From the NCBI RefSeq assembly GCF_008329605.1, contig NZ_NPKO01000021.1, forward strand, positions 1 through 51,190: a stretch of 51,190 nucleotides of DNA, in the 5' to 3' direction. The stretch comes from Mycolicibacterium sp. P9-64. Lineage in GTDB: Bacteria > Actinomycetota > Actinomycetes > Mycobacteriales > Mycobacteriaceae. Numbering within the stretch: the stretch's first letter is position 1; the number at the start of each line of letters is the position of its first letter. Under the pieces are notes generated by a model. That model was not told the DNA's origin, did no database searches, and saw nothing but the letters and a program-made list of their open reading frames with translations. A program made the translations under genes and the position numbers. Shown one piece after another: positions 16,931 through 24,771 of the stretch.

Positions 16931-17806
16931 TCAGCTGGTATGTCGGTGGTCTGCGGCGTAGGCCCGTATGACGGCCGCTGCGTCCCCGTGGAGCTGGAGG
17001 AATTCTTGGTTGAGAAGTCCGACGAGGCTGTCTACGGCAGCGGTGATGAGCGCTCCCGCGAGGCGCGTCTGCGGGTGCGTACTGGCGGCTGCCTCAGCAG
17101 CGAGCTGGGTGGCGTACTCCAGCGAGGCCGCAAGAGACGCATCCACTTCGAGGTCGCGAAAATAGTAGGTGGCGCCGTACTGGGTGAAGTCGTTTCGGGC
17201 TTCGACGACACCTTCGGCGAGCCCGGTGAGGACGTCAGTGGGAACGTCGTCGATCCCCAACGTGGGCTCCGCTCGGCGTGCCTCGCGCAGGGTCGACAGT
17301 TGCAGCGCCAGGACGCGTCTGCGGTGAAGGGCTGGGTAGATCTGGAGAACCCAGGACACGGCCGCGGTGAGAAGCATGAACCCGAACAGTGCCTCGAGTG
17401 GGACGATGAGGCGAAGCAACGGCGAGGTGGGCACGATGTCGCCGAACCCGAGCGTGCCGATGGTAACCAGTGAGACGTACAGCGAGTCGAGCACGCTGTT
17501 GCGTTCGCCGGGATTCAGTTCGGAGCCGTAGGCGAAGCCATCCGGCATCTGTGCGAAGTACAGCAATGCCCAACCGATGACGGCTATTGCGCCCCAAGTC
17601 AATACGACCAATGCGATCCCAAGCGGACCCGTCAACGATGCGATTCGGCGATCCGGGGGGAACAACCGAAGCAGCCACCACACGAACTTCATTACCTGCG
17701 GCGCGATGCTGCCGTGACCGATCGGATGGAAGAGCGTGTGGAACACGTCGCGCACCACGACGGCCACGAGCAGGGTTCCGACCACTGCGACCACCCAGTG
17801 CGTCAC
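16931..17806 (-). CDS. Potassium-channel-like two-TM ion channel protein
   Basis: The product has 291 residues. Helices are at about 3-25, 61-86 and 128-155. The pore loop between the last two carries the selectivity filter TLGFGD (118-123) in SLVTIGTLGFGDIVPTS, a variant of TVGYGD, so it resembles the Ion_trans_2 family. The C-terminal 135 residues are cytoplasmic and helical, with no RCK/TrkA-N nucleotide-binding signature. The GTG start at 17806 lies 4 nt after the stop of a tandem universal stress protein gene, so the two form an operon. Potassium selectivity is inferred from the filter alone. Confidence 0.88.
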   Translation of the reverse strand: MTHWVVAVVGTLLVAVVVRDVFHTLFHPIGHGSIAPQVMKFVWWLLRLFPPDRRIASLTGPLGIALVVLTWGAIAVIGWALLYFAQMPDGFAYGSELNPGERNSVLDSLYVSLVTIGTLGFGDIVPTSPLLRLIVPLEALFGFMLLTAAVSWVLQIYPALHRRRVLALQLSTLREARRAEPTLGIDDVPTDVLTGLAEGVVEARNDFTQYGATYYFRDLEVDASLAASLEYATQLAAEAAASTHPQTRLAGALITAAVDSLVGLLNQEFLQLHGDAAAVIRAYAADHRHTS

Positions 17807-17810
17807 TCGG

Positions 17811-18698
17811 TCAACCCCGACGCGCGACGATGACGGGTGTGTGCGCGGCGTGGAGCACGGCGGTGCTCACCGAGCCCAGCAACGTACGGGCAAAGTCTCC
17901 CCGTCCGTGACTGCCGACGACGACGAGCTGGGCGGATTCGGACAGCTCAACCAGGTGGTGTGCCGGATTGTCCAGAACCGCCACGCCGCGCACGGAAACC
18001 GCGGGATAGCGCTCGACCCATCCGGCGAGTAGATCGGTCAGCGCTTGTTCCACCGACGGTTGAATCGCCCGCCATCGGCCGCCGAGGAATTCGGTGACGT
18101 CCCCGTCGGTCCACGCATGGACGGCCACCAGATCCGCGTCCCGCCAGGACGCCTCCTCGAAGGCAATGTCGACGGCCAATTCCGATGCCGGTGAGCCGTC
18201 AACGCCGACGACCACGGGCGCTCCTGCTGACTGTAGCTCCGAGGGTGGATCGCTGCGGACGACTCCGACGGGACAATGGGCATGGTGGACGACCGCCGTG
18301 CTCACCGATCCGAGCGCGCCGCGCTTCAATGCGCCACGTCCCCGAGAACCCACTACCACCATCTCGGCGTCCGTGGAGAGATCGACCAGCGTGGGGATGG
18401 GCGCCGAGACGAAGAACCGGCAGCTGACCTCGACGCGTTGCCCATCGCTGAAGCACGATTTGGCGATGGCGATGGCATCGGTCACGATTCGTCGGCTTTC
18501 ACCTTCCTGCCACCCGTCGGTGCCGGGCGGAACGGGAACCTGAGGCCATGTCACCACGGGTGTCATCGCGTTCACGACGGTGAGGGCCCGCTTGCGCATG
18601 ATCGCCTCGTGCGTGGCCCATCGCACGGCAGCATCCGACGCAGCCGATCCGTCCACGCCGACGATGATTCTGGAACCGGCTTCCGAGGAATCCGACAT
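17811..18698 (-). CDS. Universal stress protein with two UspA domains
   Basis: The product has 295 residues with two tandem UspA domains. Each ends with an ATP-binding loop of the G-2X-G-9X-G(S/T) type: GSRGRGALKRGALGS near 120 and GSHGRGDFARTLLGS near 265. Tandem Usps are abundant in mycobacteria and many are induced in hypoxia. The ATG at 18698 is preceded by AGGGAGA, a good Shine-Dalgarno. Upstream, at 18832-18845, is a weak DosR-like palindrome. The gene is followed 4 nt later by the channel gene, suggesting that it senses ATP or stress for that channel; this is inference. Confidence 0.92.
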   Translation of the reverse strand: MSDSSEAGSRIIVGVDGSAASDAAVRWATHEAIMRKRALTVVNAMTPVVTWPQVPVPPGTDGWQEGESRRIVTDAIAIAKSCFSDGQRVEVSCRFFVSAPIPTLVDLSTDAEMVVVGSRGRGALKRGALGSVSTAVVHHAHCPVGVVRSDPPSELQSAGAPVVVGVDGSPASELAVDIAFEEASWRDADLVAVHAWTDGDVTEFLGGRWRAIQPSVEQALTDLLAGWVERYPAVSVRGVAVLDNPAHHLVELSESAQLVVVGSHGRGDFARTLLGSVSTAVLHAAHTPVIVARRG

Positions 18699-18888
18699 CT
18701 CGATCTCCCTTGACTGGTCTACGGCGCCGGAACCGTGGGCGGCCAGGAAGGTTGACTCTTCCCGTAGGTGCCGACCACGACGGTAGGCGCCCGATCGTGG
18801 TCTCGTCGTGAGGCGACGGTCTGCGCCAACGAGGTCATTGGACCCTTGTTCCGACACGCCCGAGGAGGGTTGGGGGACGGCCGGGTGC

Positions 18889-19953
18889 CTAGCGCGCGGC
18901 GGAACCCACCGCGTCGGCGAGCGACGCGAAACCGCCGTCGTGCAGCTTGCGGGCAAGGCCGTCGTGAATGTCCTTGGCCCAGGAGCCGCCTGCGTAGATG
19001 AAGCCCGTGTAGCCCTGCACCAGCGACGCGCCGGCGGTGATCCGGTCCCACGCGTCGTCGGCCGTTTCGATGCCACCGACGCTGATCAATACGAGCCGGT
19101 CGCCAACCCGCTCGTAGAGCCTGCGCAGCACCTCGGCGGAGCGCCGCGCGACGGGGGCACCCGAGATGCCGCCTGGGCCAAGCGCGTCGACGTCCGGGGT
19201 CAGCAGGCCCTCGCGCGACACCGTCGTGTTGGTGGCCACGATGCCCGCCAGCTCCAGTTCGACGGCGAGGTCGGCGATGGCGTCGACGTCGTCGTCGGAC
19301 AGGTCGGGCGCGATCTTCACCAGCACCGGCGTCTGCGTCTGCGCCTTGACTGCGGCAAGGATCGGGCGCAGCGACTCCACTGCCTGCAGATCGCGAAGGC
19401 CAGGCGTGTTCGGCGAGCTGACGTTGACCACCAGGTAGGCCGCGAGCGGGCCGACCAGCCGTGCGCTCTCGACGTAGTCGGCGACGGCGTCCTCCGCCTG
19501 CGTCACCTTGGTCTTGCCGATGTTCACGCCGATCGGCACGTCGGAGGTGTGGCTCTTCAGCCGGCGCGCGAGCGCGGCAGCGCCGTGGTTGTTGAAGCCC
19601 ATCCGGTTGAGCAGCGCGCGGTCCTCGGCCAGCCGGAACATTCGCGGCCGCGGGTTGCCAGGCTGTGCCTGCGCGGTCACGGTTCCGATCTCGGCGTATC
19701 CGAAACCCATGGCGCCCCACGTGTTCAGGCCCGTGCCGTCCTTGTCGAACCCGGCCGCCAAGCCGACTGGGCCTGGAAACCGGACGCCGAACACCGTGGA
19801 CTCCAGCACCGGGTCGGTCGGCCCCAGCCACCGGGTCAAGCGGCGGCGCAGCGGGCGCGGTGCCGTTGCGGTGCGCAGACTTGCGAAGACGAAGGTGTGG
19901 ATCCGTTCGGGGGGAACCAGGAAGAACACCTGGCGCAAAGCGCGGTAGATCAC
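18889..19953 (-). CDS. pyrD: Quinone-dependent dihydroorotate dehydrogenase (class 2)
   Basis: This is a 354-residue class 2 PyrD catalysing the fourth step of pyrimidine synthesis at the inner face of the membrane, with FMN and quinone. The N-terminal helical extension (residues 1-45) typical of membrane-associated class 2 enzymes is present. GLAAGFDKDG, the catalytic serine region NVSSPNTPGLR, KIAPDLSDDD and the FMN phosphate site SVGGIETADDAWDRI are intact. The GTG start at 19953 overlaps the stop of the preceding DUF5703 gene (GTGA), and that gene overlaps lppL, so lppL-DUF5703-pyrD form a coupled operon. It is the orthologue of Rv2139. Confidence 0.96.
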   Translation of the reverse strand: MIYRALRQVFFLVPPERIHTFVFASLRTATAPRPLRRRLTRWLGPTDPVLESTVFGVRFPGPVGLAAGFDKDGTGLNTWGAMGFGYAEIGTVTAQAQPGNPRPRMFRLAEDRALLNRMGFNNHGAAALARRLKSHTSDVPIGVNIGKTKVTQAEDAVADYVESARLVGPLAAYLVVNVSSPNTPGLRDLQAVESLRPILAAVKAQTQTPVLVKIAPDLSDDDVDAIADLAVELELAGIVATNTTVSREGLLTPDVDALGPGGISGAPVARRSAEVLRRLYERVGDRLVLISVGGIETADDAWDRITAGASLVQGYTGFIYAGGSWAKDIHDGLARKLHDGGFASLADAVGSAAR

Positions 19954-20207
19954 GCGGTGCCCGGCAGATCGGCCGCCAGCCGGTCGGCGGCGGTCTTCTT
20001 GCGACGCAACAGAACTCGACGGCTACCGTCGGTATACAGGCGCACTCGGGTCAGCTCCCAACCGCGGTACTCGGCCTCGATCGACAGACGCGTCGAGGCC
20101 GATACGCGGGTCACGTCAGGGGGCAGCCGCAGCGGTGCCCATTCGTACTCGTCGGACAGATCCGATTCCCAGCCCGCGGGCATCCGGCCCCGGTGAGCGG
20201 CGGTCAT
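19950..20207 (-). CDS. DUF5703 family small protein
   Basis: The product has 85 residues and no membrane segment. The core WAPLRLPPDVTRVSASTRLS followed by EAEYRGWELTRVRLYTDGSRRVLLRRK matches the small actinobacterial DUF5703 family as I remember it. It is coupled by ATGA to the upstream lipoprotein gene and by GTGA to pyrD. The basic, arginine-rich C-terminal part suggests contact with nucleic acid or another acidic partner, but nothing firm can be said about function. Confidence 0.8.
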   Translation of the reverse strand: MTAAHRGRMPAGWESDLSDEYEWAPLRLPPDVTRVSASTRLSIEAEYRGWELTRVRLYTDGSRRVLLRRKKTAADRLAADLPGTA

Positions 20208-21277
20208 TTGGCAGCCTTCGCGATCACCTGCACGCCCCCCGAAGAACCCGACACCACGTACAGGGTGCCGGTGTCGTCGTCGAAGGCCAGGGAGTTCGGT
20301 TGCCGAACGGTTCGATAACGCACCTTCTCTACGGGTATTCCGGTGGCCAGATCGTAACCAACGACGCTGTTCGTCGCCGTCTCTGACACCCAGGCCAGCC
20401 CGTTCGAACCGGTCAGCCCGTACGGCGCGCCCGGCACCGGGTAGCGCTGCCGCAGCATCAGCGGGTCCGCACCGAACACCAGCAACTCGTCGCCGCGGGT
20501 ATCGGCGACCAGCACCCGCCCCGCCGAATCGGCCGCGATGGTGGTCGCACCGTCACCGGCCCGCAACGAATGCTCGGCGTGAGTTCCCGACGCGTCGACG
20601 GTGGTCACCGACGTCTGGCCTCGGTCCAACACCACGACCGTGTCGCCCTGTGCGGCAAGGGCATCCACGCGCGCGAAGATCTCCAGTTTGGCGCCGACCG
20701 CGGTGTCCGAGCTCAACGTGTACACCGCGCCCGTGGCACTGCCCAGCACGACCTTGCCGTCGTCGCGGCGCGCGATGGCGGTGAAGTCGACGTCCTGCGC
20801 GCCGTCGACATCGCGTCGGGTCATGGCTCCGGTGGCGACGTCGACGCTGAAGTAGCCACCTTTGCTCGACACGTACGCCGTTCCGTGGCCGTCGCCGGTC
20901 AGTGCCGTCGCGGCAGCGGGCAGCGGCACGGTCCGCGGCGGTGCGGACGGCGGGAAGGTCGTCAGCACGGAATGTCCCGCAGAATCACTGCCGAGCACGA
21001 CCAGCGTGTGGGTCCCGCGATCGAACGCAGTCGCAAGGCCGGGGCCGTTCAATGGGCGCACCTCGCCGGCAGGCGGGGCGGTGACGGGTGGCGAGTCGGC
21101 GGCCTGCGCGGGCGCGATGGTCGGGGGCGGGGCGTCGGCCGTCTTCGTGGAGCACGCCACGAGGGCAACCACCATCACGGCCAGGACAGCGCTGTGGGCG
21201 AGGCAACTCGTCGGTTTGCGATGCGGTGGCAAGGGGAAGCTCTCAGCTGTGCGAAATGGATGTGTATCGACTGGCAA
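20204..21277 (-). CDS. lppL: Lipoprotein, LppL-like (beta-propeller type)
   Basis: The lipobox VALVACS about 43 residues from the TTG at 21277 marks a lipoprotein signal peptide. The mature part has repeated short blocks such as GTAYVSSKGGYFSVD, GRVLVADTRGDELLVFGADP, GLAWVSETATNSVVGYD and GTLYVVSGSSGGVQVI, typical of NHL/YncE-like beta-propellers. It is probably exported and anchored at the outer face of the membrane. Its position before pyrD matches Rv2138 (lppL). An internal TTG at 21232 with GAGAG upstream would give a more usual signal-peptide length and is a real alternative start. Ligand or partner unknown. Confidence 0.85.
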   Translation of the reverse strand: MPVDTHPFRTAESFPLPPHRKPTSCLAHSAVLAVMVVALVACSTKTADAPPPTIAPAQAADSPPVTAPPAGEVRPLNGPGLATAFDRGTHTLVVLGSDSAGHSVLTTFPPSAPPRTVPLPAAATALTGDGHGTAYVSSKGGYFSVDVATGAMTRRDVDGAQDVDFTAIARRDDGKVVLGSATGAVYTLSSDTAVGAKLEIFARVDALAAQGDTVVVLDRGQTSVTTVDASGTHAEHSLRAGDGATTIAADSAGRVLVADTRGDELLVFGADPLMLRQRYPVPGAPYGLTGSNGLAWVSETATNSVVGYDLATGIPVEKVRYRTVRQPNSLAFDDDTGTLYVVSGSSGGVQVIAKAAK

Positions 21278-21352
21278 GTGTAGGCAAGCCCGCGTTTACG
21301 GATTCGTCAACTCCGACTCCCCGGGCAGTCGTACCAGAGGTATGGTTCGGGC

Positions 21353-21664
21353 ATGACGTTGACGGCGAACAATGAGGTTGCCTGCGACGCCTTCACCATC
21401 GAAGACATCTCAACTGGCATGTACGCGAGCGGTTTTGGCCGTGTCGGTGATGGTCGCACCTTCTCCTTCCGCCTCGAGCGCCAGCTCCTGATGGTCGAGG
21501 TCTACCGCCCGCGGCTCGCGGGCCCGGTTCCGCATGCCGAGGACGTGGTGGCCGTGGCCAATCACAGCGTCGCAAACGTCGACGTCACCGACGAGCGCAG
21601 TCTGTCCGCCGCCGTGCGGGACGCCGTCGCCGACGCGCAGCAGGTGCCGCGCACAGCGCGCTGA
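21353..21664 (+). CDS. Small conserved hypothetical protein (Rv2137c-like by position)
   Basis: The product has 103 residues with no signal peptide or membrane helix. RTFSFRLERQLLMVEVYRPR in the middle suggests a compact beta-rich fold; no catalytic motif is visible. The ATG at 21353 follows TATGGT (21341-21346) by 6 nt, so the transcript is probably leaderless. Between divergent lppL and downstream uppP, it occupies the place of Rv2137c in M. tuberculosis. Function unknown. Confidence 0.75.
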   Translation: MTLTANNEVACDAFTIEDISTGMYASGFGRVGDGRTFSFRLERQLLMVEVYRPRLAGPVPHAEDVVAVANHSVANVDVTDERSLSAAVRDAVADAQQVPRTAR

Positions 21665-21691
21665 CAGGTGCCGCACGGTACGGTCTTCGGC

Positions 21692-22531
21692 GTGACTGAC
21701 GTGTCTTGGCTGCAGGTTGTCGTGCTGTCCGTAGTCCAGGGCCTCACGGAGTTTCTCCCGGTCAGCTCCTCTGGACACCTCGCGATCGTGTCCCAGATGT
21801 TCTTCAACGACGATGCGGGCGCGTCATTCACCGCCGTGATTCAAATCGGCACCGAGCTGGCCGTCCTGATCTACTTCGCACGCGACATCGCGCGCATCCT
21901 GACGGCATGGTTCGGCGGACTTTTCGACAAGGCGCAGCGAACGCCCGATTACTGGCTGGGTTGGTGGGTGATCCTCGGTTCCGTACCGATCGGGGCGGCC
22001 GGGCTTCTGTTCAAGCACTACATCCGCGGCGACGTGCGCAACCTGTGGATCATCGCGACCGCGCTGGTCGTGTTCTCCGTCGTCATCGCCGCTGCCGAGT
22101 ACTTCGGCAAGCAGACCCGCAGCATCGAGCAGTTCACCTGGCGAGACAGCCTCATCATCGGCTCGGTCCAGTGTCTTGCGCTGATCCCCGGGGTGTCCCG
22201 GTCCGGCTCGACCATCAGCGCGGGACTCTTCCTCGGGCAGAAGCGGGAGGCCGCCGCGCGGTTCGGCTTCCTGCTGGCCATCCCCGCCGTGCTTGCCTCT
22301 GGCCTGTTCTCGCTGCCCGACGCGTTCCACCCCGAAGGCGTCGGCATGAGCGCGACGGGGCCACAGTTGTTGGTCGGTACCGTTATCGCCTTCGTGATCG
22401 GTTACGCCGCCGTTGCGTGGTTCCTGAAGTTCCTGGTGAGCCACAGCATGTACTGGTTCGTCGGCTACCGGGTGATCGTCGGCGTCGTCGTGCTGATCCT
22501 GCTCGGTACCGGCACGATTGCCGCGCAGTGA
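21692..22531 (+). CDS. uppP: Undecaprenyl-diphosphatase (BacA/UppP)
   Basis: This is a 279-residue integral membrane phosphatase that recycles undecaprenyl (in mycobacteria decaprenyl) diphosphate for cell-wall synthesis and gives low-level bacitracin resistance. Both catalytic blocks are present: QGLTEFLPVSSSGHL near residue 15 (E/Q-rich motif) and PGVSRSGST near 168. About eight membrane helices are predicted. GTG 21692 is chosen over GTG 21668 because TACGGT (21679-21684) lies 7 nt before it, a leaderless start, and because the protein then begins like other UppP. Orthologue of Rv2136c. Confidence 0.96.
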   Translation: MTDVSWLQVVVLSVVQGLTEFLPVSSSGHLAIVSQMFFNDDAGASFTAVIQIGTELAVLIYFARDIARILTAWFGGLFDKAQRTPDYWLGWWVILGSVPIGAAGLLFKHYIRGDVRNLWIIATALVVFSVVIAAAEYFGKQTRSIEQFTWRDSLIIGSVQCLALIPGVSRSGSTISAGLFLGQKREAAARFGFLLAIPAVLASGLFSLPDAFHPEGVGMSATGPQLLVGTVIAFVIGYAAVAWFLKFLVSHSMYWFVGYRVIVGVVVLILLGTGTIAAQ

Positions 22532-22553
22532 TCGCTCCCACCCAGGCGCGCCC

Positions 22554-23255
22554 ATGACGGTCATCCTGCTGCGGCACGGGCGGTCCACGTCCAACACCGC
22601 CCACACGCTTGCCGGTCGATCCGAGGGCGTCGATCTCGACGACAAGGGCCGCGAGCAGGCGGAGGGAGTCGTCGAACGCATCGGCTCGTTGCCGGTCAAG
22701 GCGATCGTCCGGTCGCCGCTGCTGCGCTGTGAGCGCACCGTCGAGCCGCTGGCTACCGCGCTCGGCCTCGAGCCGGTGGTCGAGGAGCGGCTCTCCGAGG
22801 TGGACTACGGCCAGTGGACCGGCCGCAAGATCGAGGAGCTGTTCAAGGAGCCGCTATGGGCGGTGGTTCAGCAGCAGCCCAGTGCCGCGGTGTTCCCCGA
22901 CGGCGAGGGTCTGGCCCGCGTGCAGGCCCGCGCGGTCGAGGCCGTGCGCGAGCACGATCGACGGCTCGCCGCCGAATACGAGACCGACGTGCTGTGGGTG
23001 GCCTGCACCCACGGCGACGTGATCAAGGCCGTGCTCGCCGACGCGCTCGGCACGCACCTCGACGGCTTTCAGCGGATCACTGCGGACCCCGCATCGATGA
23101 GCGTGATTCGCTATACGACGCTCCGACCCTTCGTCATGCACGTCAACCACACGGGTGCGGCACTGACCGCTGCGCTGTTGGCGAAACCGGAGCCGAACGC
23201 CGAGACCGGCTCCGACGCCGGTTCCGACGCTGTGATTGGCGGTTCCACCGACTGA
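22554..23255 (+). CDS. Histidine phosphatase superfamily protein (MSMEG_4193/TIGR03848 type phosphomutase-like)
   Basis: The product has 233 residues. It carries the phosphohistidine motif LRHGRST (residues 5-11), the second arginine in VRSPLLRCERT and the late histidine in CTHGDVIKAV, so the phosphatase/mutase site is complete. This is the actinobacterial subgroup called 'MSMEG_4193 family putative phosphomutase', orthologue of Rv2135c. It is one of three linked genes (with DUF3090 and the SCO1664 family) kept next to mshC. It begins 22 nt after uppP. The last 30 residues are low-complexity (AETGSDAGSDA). True substrate unknown. Confidence 0.92.
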   Translation: MTVILLRHGRSTSNTAHTLAGRSEGVDLDDKGREQAEGVVERIGSLPVKAIVRSPLLRCERTVEPLATALGLEPVVEERLSEVDYGQWTGRKIEELFKEPLWAVVQQQPSAAVFPDGEGLARVQARAVEAVREHDRRLAAEYETDVLWVACTHGDVIKAVLADALGTHLDGFQRITADPASMSVIRYTTLRPFVMHVNHTGAALTAALLAKPEPNAETGSDAGSDAVIGGSTD

Positions 23256-23311
23256 TTCACGCCCGCGGCGATTACGACAGCCGGGCTCATGCCGGTATTT
23301 TGAAAGGTGCC

Positions 23312-23896
23312 ATGGCACGCTCGATTCACGTCTTCCGCTCACCCGACCGCTTCGTGGCCGGGACTGTCGGGCAGCCCGGAAACCGGACGTTCTACCTGCA
23401 GGCCGTGCACGACAAGCGCGTGGTGTCGGTGATGCTGGAGAAACAGCAGGTCGCCGTCCTCGCCGAGCGCATCGCTGCGTTGCTGCTCGAGATCAACCGC
23501 AGGTTCGGTACCCCGATCCCGCCCGAGGGCGAAGTCGGCGATCTCAGCCCGCTGATCATGCCGGTCGACGCCGAGTTCAGGGTCGGGACCATGGGCCTCG
23601 GCTGGGACTCGGAGGCCGAGACGATCGTCGTCGAACTGCTTGCGGTCTCCGAGACCGAGTTCGACGCGTCGGTGGTGCTCGACGATGCCGAGGACGGCCC
23701 CGACGCCGTGCGGGTGTTCCTGTCACCGGAGTCGGCGCGCGAGTTCGCGACGCGGTCCAGCCGCGTCATCTCTGCGGGCCGCCCACCGTGTCCACTGTGC
23801 GACGAGCCGCTCGATCCCGATGGGCACATCTGCGTGCGCACCAACGGTTACCGCCGCGGCGCCCTAGGTGGGGCCGACGATGACCCAGAAACCTGA
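23312..23896 (+). CDS. DUF3090 family protein (TIGR03847)
   Basis: The product has 194 residues. RSPDRFVAGTVGQPGNRTFY at the N-terminus and a C-terminal treble-cysteine block CPLCDEPLDPDGHIC (a probable zinc ribbon) identify DUF3090, orthologue of Rv2134c. The family is restricted to Actinobacteria and always lies beside the phosphomutase-like and SCO1664 genes, as I recall. GAAAGGTG precedes the ATG. The stop lies inside the start region of the next gene (17-nt overlap), so translation is coupled. Role unknown; the cysteines suggest metal binding. Confidence 0.92.
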   Translation: MARSIHVFRSPDRFVAGTVGQPGNRTFYLQAVHDKRVVSVMLEKQQVAVLAERIAALLLEINRRFGTPIPPEGEVGDLSPLIMPVDAEFRVGTMGLGWDSEAETIVVELLAVSETEFDASVVLDDAEDGPDAVRVFLSPESAREFATRSSRVISAGRPPCPLCDEPLDPDGHICVRTNGYRRGALGGADDDPET

Positions 23897-24710
23897 CGAC
23901 GGGGGAGCCGACGGGGAGGTGATGCGGTGCGGGGATCTGACCGTCCTCGGCCGCATCCGCTCTGCGAGCAACGCCACGTTCCTGTGTGAGGCCCGGCTGG
24001 ACGACCGGGAGCTGCACTGTGTCTACAAGCCCGTCGCCGGCGAGGCGCCGTTGTGGGACTTTCCCGACGGCACGCTGGCGGGCCGCGAGCTCGGCGCCTA
24101 CCTGGTGTCCGCAGCCCTCGGGTGGAACATCGTGCCCTACACCATCATTCGTGACGGCCCCGCAGGGCCGGGCATGTTGCAGCTATGGGTGGATCAGCCC
24201 GGCGATGCGCTCGACGACGACCAGCCGGGGACGGGTCCCGACTTGATCGACCTGCTGCCGGTCGGCCAGGTTCCGTCCGGGTACCTGCCGATCGTTCGGG
24301 CCTACGACTACGCAGGCGACGAGGTCATCCTGGTCCACGCCGACGATGCCAGACTGCGCAGGATGGCGGTCTTCGACGTGCTGATCAACAACGCCGACCG
24401 CAAGGGCGGGCACGTCCTGTCCGGCGTCGACGGCTGCGTGTACGGCGTTGACCACGGCGTCAGCCTGCACTCCGACGACAAGTTGCGCACCGTGCTGTGG
24501 GGCTGGGCGGGCAAGCCCGTCGACGACGAGACGCTCGAGCACGTCGCCGCCCTGCGCGACGCGCTGCTCAACGGGCTGGCCGACGCCCTGAGCGGACACA
24601 TCACCGAACACGAGATCACCGCGCTCTACGCCAGAGTCGTTGGGTTGCTTGACGATCCGGTGATGCCAAGCCCCGACCGGCACCGCCCGATCCCGTGGCC
24701 TGCGTTCTAA
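23880..24710 (+). CDS. SCO1664 family protein (TIGR03843; PI3/4-kinase-like fold)
   Basis: The product has 276 residues, orthologue of Rv2133c. The block RMAVFDVLINNADRKGGHVL followed by VYGVDHGVSLH resembles the catalytic (D-x3-N) and metal-binding (DH) loops of PI3/PI4-kinase and HipA-like folds. CVYKPVAGE near residue 45 could be the ATP-lysine strand. It is thus a candidate kinase, though no activity is known to me. The ATG at 23880 follows AGGTGGGG and overlaps DUF3090 by 17 nt. With the neighbouring phosphatase-like protein it may form an add/remove phosphate pair (inference). Confidence 0.9.
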   Translation: MTQKPDDGGADGEVMRCGDLTVLGRIRSASNATFLCEARLDDRELHCVYKPVAGEAPLWDFPDGTLAGRELGAYLVSAALGWNIVPYTIIRDGPAGPGMLQLWVDQPGDALDDDQPGTGPDLIDLLPVGQVPSGYLPIVRAYDYAGDEVILVHADDARLRRMAVFDVLINNADRKGGHVLSGVDGCVYGVDHGVSLHSDDKLRTVLWGWAGKPVDDETLEHVAALRDALLNGLADALSGHITEHEITALYARVVGLLDDPVMPSPDRHRPIPWPAF

Positions 24711-24771
24711 GCAGATCGACGTCGGCGCAAGACCTGCCGCCAGGCATCGGACGTGTTCTACGCTCGTCGTC

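Noticed and set aside
18699..19076. N-terminal extension of the tandem Usp frame into pyrD
   Set aside because: The Usp gene has a good Shine-Dalgarno at ATG 18698, and the extension is antisense to pyrD codons with no recognisable domain.
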